A DNA stretch of 9,572 bases from Treponema sp. (GTDB lineage Bacteria > Spirochaetota > Spirochaetia > Treponematales > Breznakiellaceae): assembly GCA_031270205.1 (NCBI GenBank), contig JAISYA010000006.1:1-9572 (forward strand). The letters run 5' to 3'. How positions within the stretch are numbered: the stretch's first letter is position 1; each line of letters begins with the position of its first letter. The position numbers were made by a program, and so were the translations under genes. Below the pieces are notes generated by a model that ran no database searches, was not told the origin of the DNA, and was given only the letters and a program-made list of their open reading frames with translations. Shown here piece after piece: positions 1 to 4,379 of the stretch.

Positions 1-156
1 AAACTTCAGGATGAATACGCCGGGATGACAGCGGAGGAAGAAACAAAACTACGCAACAAGAGGGCTGTAGAGTTTCTTGCCGGTATCGGAGCCGATCCTC
101 ACCTGGTCAGTTTTCCAGGACAGGGCAAACTGAAACCCCGGCGGCCGGTTACTTAG
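1..156 (+). CDS. C-terminal fragment of an unidentified protein
   Basis: The first frame is open from base 1 and ends at a TAG at 154-156, giving 51 residues that begin KLQDEYAG and end PRRPVT. The middle is charged (EEETKLRNKR) and is followed by a short hydrophobic stretch (VEFLAGIG) and a basic Pro-rich tail. A strong terminator follows 24 bases later, which supports this being a genuine gene end. I do not recognise the family. The fragment is too short to assign a function, and the start lies outside the window. Confidence 0.6.
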   Translation, partial: KLQDEYAGMTAEEETKLRNKRAVEFLAGIGADPHLVSFPGQGKLKPRRPVT

Positions 157-180
157 ACCCATCCCTCTTTCCTACGGAAT

Positions 181-205
181 AGCCCCGGACATCCGGGGCT
201 TTTTT
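181..205 (+). terminator. Rho-independent terminator of the leftmost gene
   Basis: A perfect 8-bp stem (AGCCCCGG / CCGGGGCT) with an ACAT loop is followed directly by a T run and ATT. It lies 24 bases after the stop codon at 156 and marks the left border of the toxin-antitoxin region. Confidence 0.93.
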
Positions 206-226
206 ATTCGAAAGTCTGGTTTAATA

Positions 227-247
227 CCCCGGAGCTTTGCTCCGGGG
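227..247. repeat. Perfect 9-bp hairpin (CCCCGGAGC / GCTCCGGGG)
   Basis: The two arms are separated by TTT. The hairpin stands 22 bases after the terminator hairpin at 181-200 and just before the brnT promoter. No T run follows on the + strand, so it is a poor terminator. From memory, similar CCCCGnnnnCGGGG hairpins are scattered between genes in treponeme genomes; that is not checked here. Confidence 0.6.
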
Positions 248-275
248 AGGCTCATTTTGGGGAAAATTTTTCAAA

Positions 276-306
276 AACTTATTGACAAAATGTATTACAA
301 TAAGTT
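276..306. promoter_or_regulatory. 9-bp inverted repeat, candidate BrnA operator
   Basis: AACTTATTG (276-284) and CAATAAGTT (298-306) are exact reverse complements with a 13-base spacer. The left arm covers part of the -35 box and the right arm reaches the -10 box. BrnA-type antitoxins are ribbon-helix-helix repressors of their own operon, so this is the natural site for autoregulation. The operator role is inferred. Confidence 0.55.
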
Positions 307-311
307 ATACT
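282..311 (+). promoter_or_regulatory. Predicted sigma-70 promoter of brnTA
   Basis: TTGACA (282-287) and TATACT (306-311) are separated by 18 bases. TTATAC at 305-310 would give 17. The expected transcription start is near 318, which is almost inside the conserved BrnT reading frame, so the message would have little or no leader. Confidence 0.7.
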
Positions 312-317
312 ATAAGT

Positions 318-605
318 ACGAACGATTTATCATTTGAATGGGACGATGAAAAAAATAAATTGAACCAGGAAAGACATGGTATCTCGTTTGAAGTTGCGCG
401 GTTTGTTTTTAATGATCCGGGCAAAGTCATATTACCCGACCTGTTCCACAGCGGTGAAGAAGAACGAGGGATTGCAATCGGAATGGTTAATAAAGTCCTT
501 TTTGTTGTTTACACAGAACGGGGAAAAACTATCAGACTGATTTCTGCAAGATCGGCAACAAAGGCCGAAAAGGAGATATACCATGAAAATAACATCAACG
601 CTTAA
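318..605 (+). CDS. brnT: BrnT family toxin, start codon unclear
   Basis: The conserved frame reads FEWDDEKNKLNQERHGISF, then VFNDP, ERGIAIG, LFVVYTERG and IRLISARSATKAEKEIYHE. These are the hallmark blocks of BrnT (PF04365), a small RelE-like ribonuclease toxin of type II toxin-antitoxin systems. The frame ends at TAA 603-605 and overlaps brnA by 23 bases. No ATG, GTG or TTG lies in frame between the predicted transcription start (about 318) and the FEW motif at 333. The in-frame TTGs upstream (237, 282) fall before or inside the promoter, and the next one downstream (360) would remove the first conserved block. The coordinate given is therefore the open frame after the promoter, not a proven start. 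The gene may use a rare start or may have lost its start. Confidence 0.8.
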   Translation, partial: TNDLSFEWDDEKNKLNQERHGISFEVARFVFNDPGKVILPDLFHSGEEERGIAIGMVNKVLFVVYTERGKTIRLISARSATKAEKEIYHENNINA

Positions 606-885
606 GCCCGGTGATAAGCCGACCGTGGAGCAGCTTGAACAGGTCAACCGTGCTGCCAGTATGCCGGTCATCTCCGATGAAGATAGTCCGGTTTATTCGT
701 CGAAGCAGTTGGCCTATCTATGCGCCGAGGCGAGAAAACGAAATGTCAAGCAAACCGTAGGAATCAGGTTGAGTCAGAAAACGGTTGAGCAGTACAAGGC
801 TTTGGGCAAAGGATATACCGGAGTAATGGCTGCCATTTTGGAGTATTCGATAGCCCATCCGGAAATACTTAAAAAGGCATTGTAG
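583..885 (+). CDS. brnA: BrnA family antitoxin
   Basis: This 100-residue protein starts at ATG 583, preceded by a strong AAGGAG ribosome site. It is the partner of BrnT: it neutralises the toxin by direct binding and represses the operon. The C-terminal half looks like the ribbon-helix-helix fold of BrnA (PF14384): a strand around residues 58-63 (TVGIRL), then SQKTVEQYKALGKGY and a second helix (GVMAAILEYSIA). The N-terminal half is charged and probably wraps the toxin. The gene overlaps the 3' end of brnT by 23 bases, typical of translational coupling. It is intact with a good ribosome site, while the toxin's start is doubtful, which suggests the antitoxin may persist without a fully expressed toxin. 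Confidence 0.85.
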   Translation: MKITSTLKPGDKPTVEQLEQVNRAASMPVISDEDSPVYSSKQLAYLCAEARKRNVKQTVGIRLSQKTVEQYKALGKGYTGVMAAILEYSIAHPEILKKAL

Positions 886-923
886 GCAGATTGTTTTCTG
901 TTTTTAGTCCGGTTGTTTTTGTT

Positions 924-1289
924 TCATGCCAGCTTATCGCTCTTATGTCGGTTGCAGTACCGGTGGGCAAGCTGGGCGTTCTCAATGGTCGTGGGTCCGC
1001 CTTTGCTGTACGGGTCTTTGTGATCCACCTCGGCGTCCTCAATCGCCATTATCCGGTTATGGCAGATCCAGCAGGTGGAATCACGGTCAAAGAGTTGTTT
1101 TTTCAAGTCGTAACTGAAAGTCCGTGGATAAGAGCCGGAGACTGTTTTTTCCAGAACATCCATCCACTTCTTGAAACGTAAGGTCATTTGTTTGGTATTA
1201 CTGGTTTGTATCTCAATAGACTGAATAAATTCATCATCATTGCACATCATGTCGATCATGGTTTCCCGTATATCATCAGTGTGGCCCAT
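924..1289 (-). pseudogene. HNH nuclease, C-terminal remnant of a DUF262/HNH-type protein
   Basis: The - strand frame encodes 121 residues from ATG 1289 to TGA 924-926. An HNH zinc-finger nuclease domain fills the C-terminal half: C73-x2-C76, D89-H90, N104, H109, C112 and N113 are all present, so the catalytic fold looks complete. The part before it (IRETMIDMMCNDDEF, then QTSNTKQMTLRFKKWMDVL) resembles the linker just upstream of the HNH domain in larger DUF262/HNH proteins related to GmrSD-type modification-dependent nucleases. The reading frame stays open for 17 codons upstream of the ATG, through protein-like sequence (GFVTYDRNQI), back to a TAA near 1340. No start codon or good ribosome site is visible there. 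I read it as the tail of a longer gene that lost its DUF262 part. A small stand-alone HNH protein is the alternative. Confidence 0.65.
926..1013. repeat. 88-bp exact direct repeat, copy 1
   Basis: It is identical base for base to 2039-2126. This copy is the last 88 bases of the HNH reading frame, covering residues from P93 of the YSKGG region to the stop. The flanking bases differ from copy 2 on both sides. Confidence 0.97.
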
Positions 1290-1354
1290 GATTTGATTGC
1301 GGTCATAAGTAACAAATCCGCTCCATATATAGTAATATAAATTTAATGGTTATT

Positions 1355-1371
1355 CAGTTTTAGAAAAACTG
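1355..1371. repeat. 7-bp inverted repeat CAGTTTT-aga-AAAACTG
   Basis: A perfect hairpin in the AT-rich stretch between the HNH remnant and the RelE-like toxin operon. It sits directly beside the DnaA-box-like pair at 1373-1392. No T run follows. Confidence 0.5.
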
Positions 1372-1372
1372 A

Positions 1373-1392
1373 TGTGGATAACCTGTGGAAAA
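1373..1392. promoter_or_regulatory. Tandem DnaA-box-like sites
   Basis: TGTGGATAA at 1373-1381 is the exact reverse complement of the consensus DnaA box TTATCCACA. TGTGGAAAA at 1384-1392 is one base off. They form an 11-base tandem repeat (TGTGGATAACC / TGTGGAAAACC) next to an AT-rich stretch at 1320-1350. They lie about 30 bases upstream of the -35 box of the toxin operon. The match is seen directly; DnaA binding is inference. Confidence 0.4.
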
Positions 1393-1420
1393 CCACAACC
1401 ACGTTTTTTATAAAAACATC

Positions 1421-1449
1421 TTGGCAACATGTAATTTATATGCTACAAT
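1421..1449 (+). promoter_or_regulatory. Predicted sigma-70 promoter of the RelE/HigB-like operon
   Basis: TTGGCA (1421-1426), a 17-base spacer and TACAAT (1444-1449). Only six bases separate the -10 box from the toxin ATG at 1456, so transcription would begin on or next to the start codon. An imperfect inverted repeat TGTAATT (1430-1436) / AATTAGA (1447-1453) spans the -10 region and could be the antitoxin operator. Confidence 0.65.
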
Positions 1450-1455
1450 TAGAAT

Positions 1456-1743
1456 ATGGAAATACGGGAAACAGAAACCTTCCGAAAATGGTTTTCAGGA
1501 CTTCTTGATGTTCGGGCTAAAAGGCAAATCGACATAAGAATCAGGCGTCTTGCCATTGGAAATCCTGGGGATGTAGCGCCGGTTGGTGAGGGTGTATCTG
1601 AAATGCGTATTTTCTACGGTCCGGGTTACTGGGTGTATTTCAAAGATACCGGGAAGGAAATCATAATCCTGCTTTGCGGGGGCGATAAGTCAACCCAGGG
1701 CAGGGACATCGAAAAGGCCAAAAAATTGGCAAAGGGATTTTGA
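1456..1743 (+). CDS. RelE/ParE superfamily toxin (HigB-like, COG3657 type)
   Basis: The 95-residue protein has the expected size and pattern of phage-type addiction-module killer proteins. It has an N-terminal helix pair (FRKWFSGLLDVRAKRQIDIRIRR by segment), the GNPGDVAPVGEGVSEMRI block (residues 35-52), the YGPGYWVYF block (54-62) and the strand EIIILLCGGDKSTQ, with a Lys-rich tail. The expected role is a ribosome-dependent mRNA interferase. The family normally has Arg in the GPGYRVYF position; here residue 59 is Trp (codon TGG, one base from CGG), which could weaken activity. The ATG lies six bases after the -10 box and has no ribosome site, so the message is probably leaderless. The stop codon is one base before the antitoxin ATG. 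Confidence 0.85.
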   Translation: MEIRETETFRKWFSGLLDVRAKRQIDIRIRRLAIGNPGDVAPVGEGVSEMRIFYGPGYWVYFKDTGKEIIILLCGGDKSTQGRDIEKAKKLAKGF

Positions 1744-1744
1744 G

Positions 1745-2032
1745 ATGGAAAAAACATACAAGTGGGATATGGCAGACCACATAAAAACAAAAGATGATGT
1801 GAGCGGGTATCTTGAGGCGGCTCTTGAGGAAAACGATACCGGACTCCTTTTTCAAGTGATCGGAGACATAGCCCGTTCTGAGGGGATGGCGCAGTTGGCC
1901 AGAGAGTTGACCCTTTCCAGGGAAAGCCTATACCGCTCTTTTTCAAGGACCGGAAACCCGTCGTTTACAACGGTGGTCAAGATGCTTGATCACTTGGGAT
2001 ATAAAATCGAGGTAAAGCAAAAAACCGCGTAA
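1745..2032 (+). CDS. Antitoxin of the RelE-like pair (COG3636 type, HTH)
   Basis: This 95-residue protein belongs to the putative addiction-module antidote family found next to COG3657-type toxins. The N-terminal part (DMADHIKTKDDVSGYLEAAL) is the usual toxin-contacting segment. Residues 47-90 form a Cro/CI-like helix-turn-helix: EGMAQLARELTLSRESLYR, then SFSRTGNPSF and VVKMLDHLGYKIEV. It should bind both the toxin and the operon promoter. It starts one base after the toxin stop, consistent with coupled translation, and a weak AGGGA lies upstream. The reading frame is intact. Six bases after its stop, copy 2 of the 88-bp repeat begins. Confidence 0.87.
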   Translation: MEKTYKWDMADHIKTKDDVSGYLEAALEENDTGLLFQVIGDIARSEGMAQLARELTLSRESLYRSFSRTGNPSFTTVVKMLDHLGYKIEVKQKTA

Positions 2033-2038
2033 TTCGCT

Positions 2039-2126
2039 ATGCCAGCTTATCGCTCTTATGTCGGTTGCAGTACCGGTGGGCAAGCTGGGCGTTCTCAATG
2101 GTCGTGGGTCCGCCTTTGCTGTACGG
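2039..2126. repeat. 88-bp exact direct repeat, copy 2
   Basis: Identical to 926-1013 and in the same orientation, 1113 bases apart. Here it carries only the tail of the HNH frame on the - strand, and a stop (TAG at 2037-2039) again follows LA. On its other side it joins the nuclease-like remnant at 2127. Confidence 0.97.
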
Positions 2127-2357
2127 ATTGAAAAAACAATCTGAGAGAGGTTTTTCTGTCCCCAGGATTGGAGATAAGCGGCGGATTTGACTTCAACCCG
2201 TATTCCCCGGGCTGGTGAGGTCCCAGGCGCTCCATTCCTCCCGGGGAACTGAGAGGTCTATTCCGAGGGCTGTAGCAACGATGAACTCAGTAAGTAATCC
2301 GTTTCCTTTTTTGCGTTTTCCTCCTGCCTCCCGGCGGTGATTTTTTCCGGTGTAATG
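2127..2357 (-). pseudogene. Frameshifted remnant of a PD-(D/E)xK nuclease-like protein
   Basis: Two - strand frames join into one protein-like reading. From 2357 down to about 2208 the sequence reads HYTGKNHRREAGGKRKKGN, then LLTEFIVATALGIDLSVPRE and EWSAWDLTSP. From 2206 down to 2127 another frame reads GIRVEVKSAAYLQSWGQ and KNLSQIVFSI. Removing one G from the GGGG run at 2205-2208 restores continuity. The D-L...VEVK spacing resembles the PD-(D/E)xK nuclease core, and the whole resembles a family of about 200-residue bacterial proteins I recall only as hypothetical. The C-terminal part is missing because the 88-bp repeat begins at that point. No start codon is seen; TAG ATA CGG precedes the His-Tyr-Thr start of the readable part. 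Confidence is good that this is a broken gene, lower on the function. Confidence 0.6.
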
Positions 2358-2491
2358 CCGTATCTATAGCGTCAACCGCGCCGGCCAAACGTCAAGCGGC
2401 TTTTGCAGTGATACTCTGAAAATCGGGGTAACAACGACGGTAACACTTTTTTCAAAACTTTCTTTTTTTCGCTTTTTGGGCTGATTGTAGC
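2358..2491. other. Intergenic stretch with no gene recognised
   Basis: Between the nuclease remnant and the tRNA-Met promoter I see no coding frame. The right part is strongly T-rich on the + strand (several runs of six to seven T), but no stable hairpin precedes the runs. Confidence 0.5.
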
Positions 2492-2520
2492 TTTACTTTT
2501 TTTCCATTATACCGTATATT
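2492..2520 (+). promoter_or_regulatory. Predicted promoter of tRNA-Met and apt
   Basis: TTTACT (2492-2497), a 17-base spacer and TATATT (2515-2520), ending 13 bases before the tRNA 5' end. It is the only good candidate upstream and would serve both the tRNA and apt. Confidence 0.6.
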
Positions 2521-2533
2521 AGCATGGTTTAAT

Positions 2534-2606
2534 GGCGGCATAGCTCAGTTGGTAGAGCAAACGGCTCATATCCGTTCGGTCATAGGTCCGAGTCCTATTG
2601 CCGCTA
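2534..2606 (+). tRNA. tRNA-Met (anticodon CAT)
   Basis: The 73-base cloverleaf folds fully: acceptor GGCGGCA with TGCCGCT, D stem GCTC/GAGC, anticodon stem AACGG/CCGTT with loop CTCATAT, T stem ATAGG/CCTAT and discriminator A. CCA is not encoded. The standard acceptor end argues for elongator Met, or Ile with modified CAT, rather than initiator. Two oddities: pair 1-72 is G-U, and the T loop is TCCGAGT, so position 55 is C where nearly all bacterial tRNAs have T. The apt ribosome site begins at the next base. Confidence 0.93.
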
Positions 2607-2620
2607 AAAGGAGAGATATT

Positions 2621-3151
2621 ATGGCTTCTTTAAATCTTGATGATTACATCAGAAAAATTCCCGATTTTCCCAAAAAGGGCATTCTTTTTTACGACATTAC
2701 CAGTATTCTGGCGGCGCCCAAGGCGTTCAGCTACTGTGTTGAAGCCATGGTGGACATTTACAAGGGTAAAGATATTGACGCGGTGGCGGCCATAGAGGCC
2801 AGGGGCTTTGTGTTTGCCGCTCCTTTTGCGGTCCGTATGGGCATACCCCTTCTCTTGATACGCAAAAAGGGAAAGCTGCCGGGTGTTACGCTGTCAAAAA
2901 AATACGACCTTGAATATGCCCAGGCGGAAATTGAAATCCACCAGGAAGACGTTCCCGCAGGCAAGCGGGTCCTCCTGCTGGATGATCTTATTGCCACCGG
3001 CGGAACTCTTAACGCTGCCCGCGGCTTAATTCAGGCCGGCGGCGCGGAAGTGCCGGAGATTTTCGGCGTGGTAGGGCTTCCCTTCTTAAACTATGGAAAG
3101 ATCCTCGCCCCTACCCCTGTGTGCACTTTGATTGATTATCATTCGGAATAG
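2621..3151 (+). CDS. apt: Adenine phosphoribosyltransferase
   Basis: Makes AMP from adenine and PRPP in the cytoplasm (purine salvage). From ATG 2621 the protein is 176 residues, close to the usual 170-185. The N-terminus (DDYIRKIPDFPKKGILFYDIT) and the motif AAIEARGFVFAAPFA are typical of bacterial Apt. The PRPP-binding loop VLLLDDLIATGGT is at residues 117-129. RKKGKLPG forms the flexible catalytic loop. The start is set by AAAGGAGAG at 2607-2615. A longer frame from 2549 would run through the tRNA and is not credible. Apt appears to share a transcript with tRNA-Met; processing after the tRNA discriminator would leave a 14-base leader. The stop codon TAG (3149-3151) lies inside the 3' end of the convergent tRNA-Glu gene. 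Confidence 0.96.
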   Translation: MASLNLDDYIRKIPDFPKKGILFYDITSILAAPKAFSYCVEAMVDIYKGKDIDAVAAIEARGFVFAAPFAVRMGIPLLLIRKKGKLPGVTLSKKYDLEYAQAEIEIHQEDVPAGKRVLLLDDLIATGGTLNAARGLIQAGGAEVPEIFGVVGLPFLNYGKILAPTPVCTLIDYHSE

Positions 3152-3220
3152 CCCCTAGGAGAATCGAACTCCTCTTTTAAGATTGAGAATCTCATGTCCT
3201 AACCGATAGACGAAGGGGCC
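3149..3220 (-). tRNA. tRNA-Glu (anticodon CTC)
   Basis: On the - strand the 72 bases fold as acceptor GGCCCCT/AGGGGCT (G1-U72), D arm GTCT/GGAC, anticodon stem TGAGA/TCTTA with loop TTCTCAA, a 4-base variable loop, T stem AGGAG/CTCCT with loop TTCGATT, and discriminator A at 3149. CCA is not encoded. It is convergent with apt and overlaps its stop codon by three bases. Confidence 0.95.
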
Positions 3221-3274
3221 GGGTGGTTTTGGGGCGCCGTTATATACCGGTCCGATTATGCCGCAACCGTTTAC

Positions 3275-3304
3275 ACTATAGTCACGTTTTCCTTAAAGTG
3301 TCAA
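3275..3304 (-). promoter_or_regulatory. Predicted sigma-70 promoter of tRNA-Glu
   Basis: Read on the - strand: TTGACA (3304-3299), 18 bases, TATAGT (3280-3275). Transcription would start near 3268, about 48 bases before the tRNA 5' end. Confidence 0.7.
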
Positions 3305-3319
3305 GGCCCACGTTTTGTT

Positions 3320-3440
3320 TTACCCAAAAACAGCTTGACAAAATTGTTGCCAAAATCAATAATCGACCTCGCAAGGTTTTAGGCTGCCTGACTCCGTACA
3401 GGGGTTTTTCGCCATAAAATTCGCACTTCAAAAAAAATTC
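3320..3440 (+). pseudogene. IS30-type transposase, C-terminal remnant
   Basis: The frame reads FTQKQLDKIVAKINNRPRKV then LGCLTPYRGFSP and a stop at 3417. The INNRPRK-x-LG-x-x-TPY block is the signature of the C-terminal end of IS30 family transposases, where it is normally followed by EVFF. Here that part is out of frame: shifting the frame gives FFAIKFALQKK, so small indels have broken it. Nothing upstream of about 3320 resembles the DDE core, and no terminal inverted repeat is evident. It is a worn tail of an old insertion lying between tRNA-Glu and rsmA. Confidence 0.75.
3335..3363 (+). promoter_or_regulatory. Candidate sigma-70 promoter of the rsmA operon
   Basis: TTGACA (3335-3340), 17 bases, AATAAT (3358-3363): 11 of 12 consensus bases, inside the IS30 remnant. 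Transcription would start near 3370, about 120 bases before rsmA. The TTGACA also encodes L-D-K of the transposase, so it may be fortuitous. Confidence 0.45.
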
Positions 3441-3488
3441 CGCGCGCAGGTATTGTTGCCTGAGCCGCAAGTACCGGATGTCATGGGA

Positions 3489-4379
3489 ATGAATTACAAT
3501 TCCGTATCTGAACTGCGGGCTTTTCTGGAAAAGCAGGGCCTGGGGATGCGGAAAAAATACGGGCAGAATTTTTTGATAAACCCGGCTGTCAGGTGGGCGC
3601 TGATCGACGCTCTGGAAGCGGAGCCGGACGCGGAGATCTGGGAAATCGGGCCGGGCCTTGGGGCCATGACCGGGCAGCTTCTTGAAAAGGGCTTTCCGGT
3701 AAGGGCTTTCGAGATTGATCCGGGCTTTGCCAGGGTTTTGCGGGAACTGTTCGGCTCGCGGCCAAACTTCACCCTGATTGAAGGCGATGTGATGAAAACC
3801 TGGCCTTCCCAGCCGGCGGCGCAATATCTCCTGGGAAACCTGCCCTACAATATTGCCGCCGCGTTAATAGCGGACATGGTCGAAAAAAAGCGCCTTTTCA
3901 GGCGTATGGTACTTACCGTCCAGAGGGAAGTTGCCTTCCGCATGGCAGCCCGTCCCGGCTCAGCCGATTATTCTTCATTTTCGGTGCTTTGTTCCTCAGC
4001 GTATAAGGTAATCCCCCTGATGATTATCCGGGGCGCTTCGTTTTATCCCCGGCCCAACGTGGATTCGCAGGGGCTTAAACTGGAACTCCGTAAGGACATT
4101 CCCGGCGCCTGCCCGGCCATCTTCTATCCCCTGGTACGAAGTCTCTTCGCCTCGCGCAGAAAAATGATAAAGAACAATCTGCGTAATTTCATATTTTCCG
4201 TTATAATAAAAAAAGGCCGCGCCGCGCCGAATATCGGACAGACCGCGGAAGACATAGCCGGCGAGGCCCTGGCCCGGAGCCGCCTTAAAGGTGATGAACG
4301 GGCCGAAAATTTGGGGCTGGAGGCTTTTGTTTCCCTGGCAGAGGCCGTGGAAGATTTGAGTAGTGGAAGATTTGAGTAA
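3489..4379 (+). CDS. rsmA: 16S rRNA (adenine1518-N6/adenine1519-N6) dimethyltransferase RsmA/KsgA
   Basis: Dimethylates two adjacent adenines in the 3' hairpin of 16S rRNA late in 30S assembly, using S-adenosylmethionine. Visible motifs are KKYGQNFLINP (RNA/SAM contact), the SAM loop EIGPGLGAMT around residues 52-61, FEIDPGF (acidic ribose contact) and the catalytic NLPY (residues 117-120 counting from 3489), followed by QREVAFRMAARPGSADY and FYPRPNVDS. The length of 296 is a little over the usual 270-290. I chose ATG 3489 because MNYNS...LRAFLEKQG matches the N-terminus I recall for spirochaetal proteins and a weak GGA lies 10 bases upstream; ATG 3483 and TTG 3453 are alternatives. The last residues are altered by a 16-bp tandem duplication. 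It heads an operon with yggS. Confidence 0.95.
   Translation: MNYNSVSELRAFLEKQGLGMRKKYGQNFLINPAVRWALIDALEAEPDAEIWEIGPGLGAMTGQLLEKGFPVRAFEIDPGFARVLRELFGSRPNFTLIEGDVMKTWPSQPAAQYLLGNLPYNIAAALIADMVEKKRLFRRMVLTVQREVAFRMAARPGSADYSSFSVLCSSAYKVIPLMIIRGASFYPRPNVDSQGLKLELRKDIPGACPAIFYPLVRSLFASRRKMIKNNLRNFIFSVIIKKGRAAPNIGQTAEDIAGEALARSRLKGDERAENLGLEAFVSLAEAVEDLSSGRFE
4347..4378. repeat. 16-bp exact tandem duplication at the rsmA 3' end
   Basis: GTGGAAGATTTGAGTA occurs twice back to back (4347-4362, 4363-4378), followed by a partial third copy GAGGATTTGAG at 4382-4392. The unit is not a multiple of three, so it changes the frame and the stop codon used by rsmA. Confidence 0.95.

Noticed and set aside
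887..905. Weak hairpin CAGA/TCTG plus T run as brnTA terminator
   Set aside because: Only four base pairs with a six-base loop; too weak to call with confidence.
891..1181. + strand frames opposite the HNH remnant
   Set aside because: The - strand frame carries the HNH motif; the + frames have no domain and no ribosome site.
926..2126. CRISPR array or IS ends for the 88-bp repeats
   Set aside because: Only two copies over 1.1 kb, direct rather than inverted, and made of HNH coding sequence; not spacer-repeat structure and no transposase between them.
2549..2620. N-terminal extension of apt
   Set aside because: It reads through the tRNA-Met; the ribosome site at 2607-2615 and family length fix the start at 2621.
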